From Burkholderia sp. (lineage in GTDB: Bacteria > Pseudomonadota > Gammaproteobacteria > Burkholderiales > Burkholderiaceae), in contig CP144363.1 of NCBI GenBank assembly GCA_040954445.1, positions 1 to 59,773 of the forward strand: a stretch of 59,773 nt of DNA. Reading direction: 5' to 3'. The position numbers and the translations under genes are program-made. Below the pieces are notes generated by a model, which worked only from the letters and a program-made list of their open reading frames with translations, was not told the DNA's origin and searched no databases. Shown piece after piece: positions 18,087-25,459 of this stretch (positions within the stretch are counted from its first letter, which is position 1; each line of letters opens with the position of its first letter).

Positions 18087-18687
18087 GCTCGAAATCGTAA
18101 TCCTCCTGAATCTCGTTGAAGAAGCTCCAGCCCTCGGTGCGCGCATCGTAGGGATTCAAAATCTTGTCGCCCTTGCGATAGAAGCACGACAGGAATTCGC
18201 CGTCCGGGTCGGTGATGACCATACGGTCGCCGCGCCTCATGCCGGCATAGATCATCTCTTTCACGATGGTCGATTTGCCCGTGCCCGTGGCGCCGCCGAT
18301 CGACACATGCGTGGTCTCGGCCTCGGTCGGCATCGGCACGCCGGCGATGGTGATTTGCTGCTTGCCCCGTTCGCTCGTCTCACGGGCAAGCGCGGCCGCC
18401 GTCGCCAGGCGAGTGCCCCGATAGAACTTCTCGAACCGCGCGCCGGCGAATACCTGCCGGTTCACTTTGAACGCGAGCACCGAACCCGTGACCGCCAAGC
18501 CAAAGCCCGCGACCAGGGCCAACCACAGCGGCCAGAGGTGGGGCGTGTTGACGACCAGGTAGCCGAGCCGCTGTCGCACGTTCTCGGGTGTGAAGCCGTA
18601 GACCGTCTTGGCCACGATCATCCAGGCCGCTAGCGGCCCGAATACCAGGGCCGCTAGAACGGCCTGCGCCTTCTGCTTGTCATCCAT
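18087..18687 (-). pseudogene. TrwB/VirD4-type coupling protein, N-terminal fragment
   Basis: About 200 residues remain of a normally 500-650-residue type IV coupling protein. The two N-terminal membrane helices are visible (AVLAALVFGPLAAWMIVAKTVYGF and LWPLWLALVAGFGLAVTGSVLAF), as is Walker A (VSIGGATGTGKSTIVKEM) and the start of the ATPase core (RMVITDPDGEFLSCFY). The IS at 16964-18086 cuts it after NEIQEDYDFER, so Walker B and the rest are gone. It follows the trwA-like gene with one base between them, as in R388 trwA-trwB. The relaxase gene expected next is absent from the window. Confidence 0.8.
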
Positions 18688-18688
18688 C

Positions 18689-19006
18689 CTATTTCCTCCT
18701 GCCTACGTCGGGAGTCCACACCGGCAGCCCCAGGCGCTCAACCTCGGCCTGCGCCTCCTTGCGCGCATCCGGTTTCACTGCCGCACGCATCAACAGCAGC
18801 AGCTCGGTCAACATGCCCAGTTCCTGGCCGGCGCTGGCCGGCTCTCGGTCGTCATCGTTGAGCCGGTCGAGGATCTGATACAGCAGGTCCTGATGCTCGC
18901 CGCTGCCAAGTAGACGCTCCCGGATGTACCGCGACACGTTGCCGTTAGACCGGGCCTCAATCTCGGCCTTATCGGCTTCGCTACACTTGAACGTCACTGT
19001 TGCCAC
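18689..19006 (-). CDS. TrwA-like relaxosome accessory protein (ribbon-helix-helix)
   Basis: 105 residues. The N-terminus (MATVTFKCSEADKAEIEARSNGNVSRYIRERLLG) is a ribbon-helix-helix domain, and the rest is helical and acidic with an LTELLLLMRAAV segment. In IncW and related plasmids such a protein binds oriT, represses its operon and stimulates the coupling protein and relaxase. It faces the gap 19007-19403, which has a long palindrome and half-sites that suit an RHH operator. Intact. Confidence 0.7.
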   Translation of the reverse strand: MATVTFKCSEADKAEIEARSNGNVSRYIRERLLGSGEHQDLLYQILDRLNDDDREPASAGQELGMLTELLLLMRAAVKPDARKEAQAEVERLGLPVWTPDVGRRK

Positions 19007-19073
19007 ACTTCGCTCCTATCGGTCCTACGCCAGTAATACCTAAAAGCTAGCATTGACGCGGTGTTTCGGCAAG

Positions 19074-19097
19074 AAAGTAATACCATGGTATTACTTT
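19074..19097. promoter_or_regulatory. 24-bp perfect palindrome, probable operator
   Basis: A self-complementary 24-mer centred between 19085 and 19086; its half AGTAATACC recurs alone at 19032-19040, 42 bp away. The location just upstream of the trwA-like RHH gene suggests its autoregulatory operator. Confidence 0.6.
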
Positions 19098-19302
19098 TCG
19101 AATGAGCATCATTGAAAAAACATCGTTTTTCAATGGCTTATCAATGCAGAGCATTGCGTATGGTCGATGGTCGTATGGTCGTTAAGGGCCAAAAATCCGC
19201 CGCTGTTAAGGGGAAAAACGACCGCCTGCACGTATTCGGAGCCCTGAAAAAGCGTCCGAAGGCACCCTAAGCGCGCGAAGCGGGCTAGGGAACGGGCGCA
19301 AG

Positions 19303-19384
19303 TAGGACTATGATAGGACAGCAGCGAGACGGAAAGCTGACAACATGGGTTGACGATCGGACGAAGATAGGACAAAATTAGGAC
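19303..19384. repeat. Four TAGGAC direct repeats upstream of stbA
   Basis: TAGGAC at 19303, 19314, 19368 and 19379: two pairs with 11-bp spacing (one helical turn), the pairs 65 bp apart. They lie directly before stbA, where R388 has the stbDR repeats bound by StbA. Confidence 0.6.
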
Positions 19385-19412
19385 ATCACAACCGAAACGG
19401 AAGGTGGCGCGT

Positions 19413-19855
19413 GTGGATGCCGACAAGCTCAAGGCAGCAATCGCCAAACTGACCGGAAGCACCGTGGCGGCGAAGCTGCGCCAGGTCATGCCGGAGATTG
19501 ACGAAAAGGTCGAACAGGGGGTGCAGCACGAGGACATCGTAGCGGCGCTCCGTGAGGGGGGGATCGAGGTCAACATCGAGACCTTCCGCAAGAACCTCTA
19601 CCGCTACCGCGCGAAGCTGCGCGCAGCGGGGGGCAACGCCCGCAGGGCGAACCAGCCAAGTCGGCGGACGGCAATCTGCCGACCCGGCGGCCTGCGGGCA
19701 CGACGGCCGAGCCACAGGAGGAAACCGACGAGGTTCCCCCGGCGGCGCCGGTCGCGTCGAGCTTCGAGGATGCGCTGGACAAGCGCAAACGCGACCAGCT
19801 CGGCGAAACCTACCTGAACCGGCGCAAGCCAATCATCGGCAAGAAAAAGGAGTAG
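19413..19855 (+). pseudogene. stbA: StbA-like plasmid stability regulator, frameshifted in a G run
   Basis: The N-terminal domain (MPEIDEKVEQGVQHEDIVAALREGGIEVNIETFRKNLYRYRAKLR) is a helix-turn-helix resembling StbA of IncW-type plasmids, which binds repeats near its promoter and is needed for plasmid stability. After LRAAG the frame breaks in a run of six G (about 19627-19632); seven would join it to the acidic proline-rich linker and a C-terminus ending LGETYLNRRKPIIGKKKE at 19855. GTG at 19413 with GGAAGG eight bases before it is preferred; GTG 19404 is the alternative. The stop lies 3 bp before stbB. The homopolymer position makes a sequencing error quite possible. Confidence 0.7.
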
Positions 19856-19858
19856 CGA

Positions 19859-20560
19859 ATGAAAGTCGCAGTCATCAATTTTTCGGGCAATACCGGCAAG
19901 TCCACGGTGTCCAAGCACCTGCTTTTCCCCCGCATCAAGGACGCGGAGCTGATTTCCGTCGAGTCGATCAACGCCGACGAGGGCGACGGTGAGGCCGTGC
20001 GCGGCAAGCAGTTCGGCGCGTTGAACGAACAGCTCATGATGATCGATTCCGCGGTCATCGACGTGGGTTCGTCCAACGTCGAGGACTTCATCAAGCTCAT
20101 GCAGCAATATCGCGGCTCGCATGAGGATATGGACCTGTTCGTCGTGCCGGCAGTCAAGGATTCCAAGCAGATCAAAGACACCATCGCGACGATCCAGGCG
20201 CTTGCGGCGATGGGCGTGCCGGCGAAGAAAATCCGGGTGGTGTTCAACCGCCTAGAGGCTGACGAGACGGTCGAGGATGCGTTCTATCCGCTCATCGCGT
20301 ACCACGAGGACACCAAGGCGTTCACGCTGCGTCCCAGGGCCGTCATCCACGACTCCGAGCTGTACCAGCGCCTGCGGCAGCTCGGCGTGTCGGTGGACGA
20401 GCTGCTGGCCGATGCGACGGACTACAAGGCCGCGCTCAAAGAGGCGAAGTCGCAGGATGAGAAGGCGGTGATCGCGTCGAAAATTTCGGCCCGTCGCCTT
20501 GCGGCCTCGGCCAAGGAAAACCTCGATGAAGTGTTCACCGTCCTAACGGCGGACAAGTAA
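19859..20560 (+). CDS. stbB: StbB-like ParA/MinD-family ATPase
   Basis: 233 residues. It starts MKVAVINFSGNTGKST, the deviant Walker A of ParA-type ATPases with the variant seen in StbB of R388 (INFSGN-GKST), followed by the VESINADEGD and VIDVGSSNVEDF (Walker B-like) segments. StbB in R388 is required for conjugation and affects plasmid positioning with StbA. Second gene of the operon, 12 bp before stbC. Intact, no lesion seen. Confidence 0.8.
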   Translation: MKVAVINFSGNTGKSTVSKHLLFPRIKDAELISVESINADEGDGEAVRGKQFGALNEQLMMIDSAVIDVGSSNVEDFIKLMQQYRGSHEDMDLFVVPAVKDSKQIKDTIATIQALAAMGVPAKKIRVVFNRLEADETVEDAFYPLIAYHEDTKAFTLRPRAVIHDSELYQRLRQLGVSVDELLADATDYKAALKEAKSQDEKAVIASKISARRLAASAKENLDEVFTVLTADK

Positions 20561-20571
20561 GGAGGCGCGCA

Positions 20572-20946
20572 ATGGCAGGCGGAAATACGCACCGCGAGGC
20601 CCTGCTCGCCGAACTGCTCGGCGACGTGCAGGGGCTTCTGGATCGGGTGGACGAGTTGCGTACCGGCCTGCCCGCGACGGTCGAGGCGGCAGGCGCGCAG
20701 CTTCGCAAGACCGTACAGGAAGCCACAGAGGCCGTGCAGGCGGCCAATGTGGCCCTGTCGCGGTCGATCGACCGGCAGGCCAAGGATGCGGTTGTAGGCG
20801 TCCAGGAGGCCGCTCGCGAAGCAAAGCAGGCGGCCGTCGTGCGCGGTGCTGGTAGCCGCCTTGTGGCCCTCCTGGTCGGCCTAGCGCTGCTGGCCGGCTG
20901 CGTCGCCGGCGGCACGGTGGCCCTGCTGCTGCGGCATACGAGCTGA
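20572..20946 (+). CDS. StbC-like membrane-anchored coiled-coil protein
   Basis: 124 residues. Residues 1-95 are helical with heptad-like Ala/Val/Leu spacing (LGDVQGLLDRVDELRTGL to VGVQEAAREAKQAAVV); a single membrane helix follows near the C-terminus (LVALLVGLALLAGCVAGGTVALLL). Preceded by AAGGAGG. The position after stbB matches stbC of the stbABC operon, a gene of unclear role. A strong terminator follows immediately. Confidence 0.6.
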   Translation: MAGGNTHREALLAELLGDVQGLLDRVDELRTGLPATVEAAGAQLRKTVQEATEAVQAANVALSRSIDRQAKDAVVGVQEAAREAKQAAVVRGAGSRLVALLVGLALLAGCVAGGTVALLLRHTS

Positions 20947-20952
20947 CGGCCT

Positions 20953-20975
20953 GGCCCGCTGCGGCGGGCCTTTTC
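20953..20975 (+). terminator. Terminator of the stb operon
   Basis: GGCCCGC (20953-20959), TGCG loop, GCGGGCC (20964-20970), then TTTT. It directly follows the stbC stop at 20946. Confidence 0.75.
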
Positions 20976-20988
20976 TGTGTTCGTTTTA

Positions 20989-21063
20989 TGGAATGCGCAA
21001 TCCATAAAACGTGTCTTTCTGGATTGTGCAATCCAAACGCTTTAGACTGGATTGCACAATCCA
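20989..21063. promoter_or_regulatory. Three 16-bp palindromic operators
   Basis: TGGAATGCGCAATCCA (20989), TGGATTGTGCAATCCA (21020) and TGGATTGCACAATCCA (21048), i.e. TGGATTG-NN-CAATCCA with spacings of 31 and 28 bp. They lie directly upstream of the small gene at 21081 and probably bind a repressor, most likely plasmid encoded. Confidence 0.65.
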
Positions 21064-21080
21064 CAACCGAAGCGGCATCG

Positions 21081-21257
21081 ATGGAAATGGATAGCAAACC
21101 GACCGACGACGAGCGCGCCGGCCTGTCCTGGCGGAACGGCATGGAAGAAGCTGGCCGCCATTACTGGATGCAGCAGGCGGGCAACACCGGGCGCGCGACA
21201 GACACCTGGGCGGCCTTCAGCCGTGCGGCAAGCTATGGCCCTCGGGAGGATGCGTGA
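21081..21257 (+). CDS. Small hypothetical protein
   Basis: 58 residues (MEMDSKPTDDERAGLSWRNGMEEAGRHYWMQQAGNTGRATDTWAAFSRAASYGPREDA). It has the look of small plasmid proteins that accompany anti-restriction or SprT-like genes, but I do not recognise it. ATG 21081 or 21087 are both possible. Its stop overlaps the GTG of the next gene (GTGA), so the two form an operon under the three palindromes upstream. Confidence 0.5.
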   Translation: MEMDSKPTDDERAGLSWRNGMEEAGRHYWMQQAGNTGRATDTWAAFSRAASYGPREDA

Positions 21258-21388
21258 GTACACAGCCGGCCGCGATCGTCGCCCTGCTCCCTACCCCGGA
21301 AGCCTACGCGGAGCTGCAACGGGCATTCGATCATTTCAATGCTGCGCTGTTCGACGGAATGCTTCCGGCGTGCCTCATCACCTTGCAG
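21254..21388 (+). pseudogene. SprT-like metalloprotease, 5' fragment
   Basis: Only the first 45 residues remain (VSTQPAAIVALLPTPEAYAELQRAFDHFNAALFDGMLPACLITLQ) before the IS at 21389. The segment YAELQRAFDHFNAALFDGMLP matches the beginning of SprT-like domains on plasmids, in which the H-E-x-x-H zinc site comes later and is lost here. GTG 21254 has GGGAGGA before it. Confidence 0.55.
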
Positions 21389-22367
21389 GGCGTTGTTGCA
21401 TAAATCGAACGTGAGGACGCCATGGCATTGGACGGGCATAATTCAGGCGATACGAACGGATTGCGGACGAGCGAGGTCCGCCATGCGGTTGATGACGCCG
21501 ACGCGCCCAGAGACAGTGGCCGGTGAGGGTCTTGAACCGATACATCGCATTCTCGGCAAGCGATCGCCGGTGGTAGCCACTGTGTTGCTTCCATTCTCGA
21601 CGACCGTCACTGGCAATTGCATCAACCGCGCCATTACGCCACGCCGCACCGGGCATATCCGCTGGCAATGAGCGGCACCCTCGCGTGGCGGAATCGAAGG
21701 AATAGCACTGCGTGCAGCAATGGCCGCATGGCATGGCTTGGTGTCGTAGGCACCGTCACCGCCGATGACATCGATTTGTTCTTCGCGTGGAATCTGGTCG
21801 AGCAACTTGGCCAGAGCGTCACCGTCAGCCACATTCTGATTCGTCATTAGCGCGGCATGCACTTGACCTGTATTCGCGTTGAGCGCGAGATGGACTTTAC
21901 GCCACGTGCGCCGCTTCGAGTAGCCGTGCTGGCGCACCTTCCATTCACCTTCTCCATAGACCTTCAGACCGGTGCTGTCGACAACCAGATGGATCGGTTC
22001 ATTGTCACGAAGGATCGGCAGTTCGACATCAAGCGTTTTTGCCCGGCGACAGAGCGTGGTGTAATGCGGCACCGGCAAGCTCGGGAAGGCCAAATCGCGC
22101 AGACTTTGGGTGAAACCTTGCAGGGCGCGCAAGGTCAGTCGATAGACGGTCTTCACGCCAAGTAATGCCTGAATCAGCGTATCGCCGTATAGACACGGGC
22201 GACCACGTGTGGGTATGGCATCGGGTATTCTGGCAAGGACGGCTTCATCTATCCATATTGTTACGTTCCCCCGGTTGATCAGGCCTTCATTATAGGCCGC
22301 CCAATTCCTGACACGGTAGCGCGCCTTCGGCTCACCTGTCTTGTGTATGTCCTTGCGCATTTTCTTG
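21389..22367 (-). mobile_element. IS903-group element, copy 6, truncated
   Basis: Left end is normal; the right end stops just upstream of the transposase start (TTTTCTTG at 22367) where another IS-end remnant begins (CGTTGTTGCATAAATCG, 22369). It carries the same one-base and 38-bp deletions as the copy at 11843-12926. It forms the outer left border of the giant inverted repeat. Confidence 0.85.
21443..22360 (-). pseudogene. IS903-group transposase with scrambled catalytic segment
   Basis: 305 residues with the same paired deletions as the transposase at 11955-12872, so the catalytic Glu region is lost. Differences (MRKDIHKTGEPK) are minor. The upstream end of the IS with its likely promoter is missing. 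Confidence 0.85.
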
Positions 22368-22404
22368 ACGTTGTTGCATAAATCGAACGCGAGAAATTAA
22401 GTAA

Positions 22405-22599
22405 ATGAGCGAAAAGTTACAAACTCAAAACATCACGGATGAAGAACACCGTGGCCGGCAAGCTGCTTGCGCATCCGTTTTCCTGGAAGGATTCAGGCTA
22501 TCCCAGGCCGACGAGGAACACGCCGCAGCCCAGTGGTTCGTCTCGTGGGAGGGGGGAAATCGCGACCTTGTCGAGTTCCTCGCGTCCAGACCGCGCTAA
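22405..22599 (+). CDS. Small protein resembling VbhA-type antitoxin (left arm)
   Basis: 64 residues. The segment ITDEEHRGRQAACASVFLEGFRLSQADEEHAAAQWF resembles the VbhA antitoxin fold (a short three-helix protein paired with Fic-type toxins), but no Fic gene is present, so the call is weak. The start lies only about 15 bp from an IS-end remnant, which may supply the promoter. It converges on the restriction nuclease gene 18 bp away. The right-arm copy at 48402-48596 differs at one residue near the end (SRSR for SRPR). Confidence 0.4.
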   Translation: MSEKLQTQNITDEEHRGRQAACASVFLEGFRLSQADEEHAAAQWFVSWEGGNRDLVEFLASRPR

Positions 22600-22617
22600 A
22601 CCCGTCTTGGTAACGTG

Positions 22618-23520
22618 TCAGCGAAGGGTGGCTTCAATAGCATTTTTATAGACGTTTTCGTTTGGCAAAGTGACATTGTTGAACGCCTCTTGTACCTTGT
22701 AAACCGTGGTCGAATGTGGCGGCAGTGCTTTCAGCGACACGGTGGCCCCGTCGATGATGCTGGCTTCTTCGTGTGCATAAGCAAGAAAGGTGATTGACGC
22801 AGGTTGCAAAGGATAGGTGATCAAACTACCAACGCCACCAAGCCGCGCCATGATACGCGCGTAAACAGGTTGCGGACAGACGAAAAACAAGCCCTTCCTG
22901 CACAACGCTTCCCTTTGCAGCACTTGGCCTTTGTAGATCAGTTGCGGCAGGATACGCTTATTGACGTTTTCCCAGTTCAGGCCGACCGTGGTCGCCTGGT
23001 GCGTACGTTCCGGCGTGAGCAAGGCTTGCCGACCGTTGCGGTAGTTGCCCGTTGTGTCGATGGTCTGAACTTCGACTGCGACAAACTCTTTCAGTTTGCC
23101 ATTGGCATCAAGCAAGGCGAGCACCCAATCCACGAAGTAACTGCCAGCGCCATTCTTTTGCGGCAAGCGCAATTCTCCGCCCCAGCGTTTTCCAAACACG
23201 GCTACCACCGGTGCTTGTTTCACCAATGCCCGCACTGATGCTTTTCGGCCCGCGATCAGCTCTAAATCGTCGTCAAACGCGATCTTCGCCACATCATATA
23301 AGGAACGGTACCTGTCCGCGTACAAGCGGATAGGACAGCAAATAACAGGGTCGGCAGTTGCCAGCTTGATAGTGCAAACGCCGGAAATAGCCCCGTCATT
23401 TAACCGTTTTTCGCACACTTCGGACAAGTAGGGGCATTTCTTTTCCTTCGCAGCGTCCACTGCCACCGGAGAGTGATCAGCGGAGCGATAACCAAAGAAC
23501 TCCCAAATCTTTCCTGCCAC
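22618..23520 (-). CDS. NotI-family type II restriction endonuclease (left arm)
   Basis: 300 residues. Four Cys positions near the N-terminus (C29, C36, C49 and C61/C62: KKCPYLSEVCEK, GVCTI, VICCPIRLY) match the metal-binding site of NotI-like enzymes, and the core shows D131 in YFVDWVLALLD followed by E150-V-Q152, a PD-(D/E)xK variant with Gln for Lys. Such enzymes cut long GC-rich sites. GTG at 23520 overlaps the methyltransferase TAG by one base, so the nuclease is made after the methylase. Intact and the same in protein sequence as the right-arm copy. Confidence 0.7.
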   Translation of the reverse strand: MAGKIWEFFGYRSADHSPVAVDAAKEKKCPYLSEVCEKRLNDGAISGVCTIKLATADPVICCPIRLYADRYRSLYDVAKIAFDDDLELIAGRKASVRALVKQAPVVAVFGKRWGGELRLPQKNGAGSYFVDWVLALLDANGKLKEFVAVEVQTIDTTGNYRNGRQALLTPERTHQATTVGLNWENVNKRILPQLIYKGQVLQREALCRKGLFFVCPQPVYARIMARLGGVGSLITYPLQPASITFLAYAHEEASIIDGATVSLKALPPHSTTVYKVQEAFNNVTLPNENVYKNAIEATLR

Positions 23521-24752
23521 TACGCCACCCGTACTTTGCGCTTGTTCTTACGGACATTCCCCAGCACATGGGCGATAGCTCGCCCGACGGCAGCGCCGAG
23601 CAGAGGCGGCACGGCGTTACCCACCTGTTCGTATTGCTCAACCCACGACCCGCAAAAAACGTAGGTGTCAGGGAAGGACTGGATGCGTGCAGCTTCGCGC
23701 ACGGTAAAGGCTCGGTCCTGTTCGTAATGGAAGTAAGCGCCCCAATGTGGGTCGCACTTAGTCAGGATGGTGGATGCGAGGCCGTTAGGATTGACCCGAC
23801 CGTAACGCTTCGTATGGTCACTGCGCCGCGCCATGCGCATCCCGCGTGGCAACAGGGCATCGGGAATATCCGTCCAGTTCCCGCCTGGCGGAATGTGCAT
23901 CATGCGTTCAAGGTTGATCTTGCTCAATCGTGCTGCTTCGTGACACGTCACGCCTGTTGAACCCACCCGCATCAATTGTTGATACGGGTTATCCGCCGGG
24001 TGCCGGTAGTTTTTGAGCTGCTCGCCAATTTCACCATTGCGCAGGGCCGGCAAATCGCCAATAGCATCTATGACTGTAACATGTGACGGCAATTCCAGGG
24101 AGCGCGGCAAGTTCACCAAGTTTTTTCCGGCGAATTGCGAGGTGAAATTCACCCGGACCGGCGCTTGGCAAAACGGTTTCGGGAACAACGCCATTGGATC
24201 GACGCTGCAACGGCTGCCAAGGATGATCGTGCGCCAGCGGGTTTGCGGAACGCCGTAATGCGGCGCGTACAGAATCCGCACGTCGGCATGGTAACCGAGC
24301 TGCTTCAATGATTCCAGGATTGCATCCAGCGTTTCGCCGCCTTCAAACGACACCATGCCAGGAACGTTCTCGATCAAGATCGCGCGCGGCTGAAATTCAG
24401 TAACAAACCGAAGGTATTCGCGGAACAGGTGGTTCCGTGAATCCTCGGTGGAACGCTTGGGCGCGTTGATCGAAAAGCCTTGGCAGGGCGGGCCAGCCGC
24501 GATCAAATCCAATTCACCCCGCTTCGAGCCCAATAGTTTTCGGACTTTGCGTGCATCAACCTTGCGAATATCCCGGCTATCGAGCTGCGTGGCTGGATGG
24601 TTGGCGGCGTAAGTCTGCGTATAGCGCGGGGAAATCTCGTTTGCATAAAGCGACGTAAACCCGGCTGCACGTAATCCTTCGGATAGTCCGCCCGCACCTG
24701 CAAACAAGTCAAGCGAGGTCAAGCGCTCTTCCAAAGAATTTGGTTGGCTCAT
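23520..24752 (-). CDS. DNA cytosine-C5 methyltransferase (left arm)
   Basis: 410 residues with the standard motif order: I, LDLFAGAGGLSEG (15-27); IV, AAGPPCQGFS with catalytic C90; VI, LIENVPGM; VIII, QTRWRTIILG; then the variable target-recognition part; IX, FTVREAARIQSFPD; X, VGNAVPPLLGAAVG. It protects the sites cut by the neighbouring nuclease. ATG 24752 overlaps (ATGA) the stop of a short leader that begins inside the IS end. The natural upstream promoter was probably lost: only about 70 bp remain before the IS at 24823. Intact. Confidence 0.92.
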   Translation of the reverse strand: MSQPNSLEERLTSLDLFAGAGGLSEGLRAAGFTSLYANEISPRYTQTYAANHPATQLDSRDIRKVDARKVRKLLGSKRGELDLIAAGPPCQGFSINAPKRSTEDSRNHLFREYLRFVTEFQPRAILIENVPGMVSFEGGETLDAILESLKQLGYHADVRILYAPHYGVPQTRWRTIILGSRCSVDPMALFPKPFCQAPVRVNFTSQFAGKNLVNLPRSLELPSHVTVIDAIGDLPALRNGEIGEQLKNYRHPADNPYQQLMRVGSTGVTCHEAARLSKINLERMMHIPPGGNWTDIPDALLPRGMRMARRSDHTKRYGRVNPNGLASTILTKCDPHWGAYFHYEQDRAFTVREAARIQSFPDTYVFCGSWVEQYEQVGNAVPPLLGAAVGRAIAHVLGNVRKNKRKVRVA

Positions 24753-24835
24753 ATCGCTTTTCTTTTGGTTGATTGACGTGGCTTCCTAGCTGCTGATGCA
24801 GTGAACATATCGGCTTGCAAGCGGCGTTGTTGCAT
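24749..24835 (-). CDS. 28-codon leader from the IS end, coupled to the methyltransferase
   Basis: The IS terminus reads TTT-ATG-CAA-CAA-CGC outward, giving MQQR, and the frame runs on through RLQADMFTASAARKPRQ to a TGA that overlaps the methyltransferase ATG (ATGA). The last 24 codons look like the tail of a gene that once preceded the methyltransferase and was cut by the IS. There is no good Shine-Dalgarno before the ATG, so translation is uncertain. Confidence 0.35.
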   Translation of the reverse strand: MQQRRLQADMFTASAARKPRQSTKRKAI

Positions 24836-25459
24836 AAATCGAGCGTGAGGATGCAATAGCATCGACGGGCATAATTTTAGGCGATACGAACGGATTACGG
24901 ACGAGCGAGGTCCGCCATACGGTTGATGACGCCGACGCGAATGGAGACCTCGGTCGCCTGCGAGGCGATGTGACGCGCCCAGAGACAGTTGCCGGTGAGG
25001 GTCTTGAGCCGATACATCGCATTCTCGGCAAGCGATTGCCGGTGGTAGCCACTATGTTGCTTCCATTCTCGACGACCGTCACGGGCAATTGCATCAACCG
25101 AGCCATTACGCCACGCCGCACCGGGCATATCCGCTGGCCAATGAACGGCACCCTCGCGTGGCGGAATCGAAGGAATAGCACTGCGTTCAGCAATGGCCGC
25201 ATGGCATGGCTTGGTGTCGTAAGCACCATCACCGCCGATGACATCGATTTGTTCTTCGCGTGGAATCTGGTCGAGCAACTTGGCCAGAGCGTCACCGTCA
25301 GCCACATTCTGATTCGTCATTAGCGCGGCATGCACTTGACCCCTATTCGTATTGAGCGCGTAATGGATTCTACTCCACGTTCGCCGCTTTGAGTAGTCGT
25401 GCTGGCGCACTTTCTTCCATTCACCTTTTCCATAGACCTTCAGACCGGTGCGATCGACG
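24823..25459 (-). mobile_element. IS903-group element, partial (transposase 3' half)
   Basis: 637 bp with a normal outer end, cut at 25459 where the next copy starts. The remaining transposase part (25410-24895) has the second Asp and the Glu motifs; a 3-bp insertion (KKVRQHD region) and other changes mark it as a diverged copy. Confidence 0.85.

Larger units (their letters stand above)
19007..19403. other. Probable oriT and divergent control region between trwA-like and stbA
   Basis: A 400-bp gene-free region. Left to right: a half-site AGTAATACC (19032-19040); a perfect 24-bp palindrome (19074-19097, centre ACCATGGT); a perfect stem-loop CATTGAAAAA/TTTTTCAATG with 6-bp loop (19110-19135); short TATGGTCG repeats (near 19157-19180); and four TAGGAC direct repeats (19303, 19314, 19368, 19379). 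In R388 the oriT lies between divergent trwABC and stbABC, the same place. I could not identify a nic site. Confidence 0.55.

Noticed and set aside
20535..21142. Minus-strand frames opposite stbC
   Set aside because: Arginine/proline-rich composition typical of antisense frames in GC-rich DNA; the plus-strand gene with its operon position and terminator is convincing.
22405..22599. A complete VbhA-Fic toxin-antitoxin pair
   Set aside because: No Fic-domain (HPFxxGNGR) protein is coded near either copy or elsewhere in the window.
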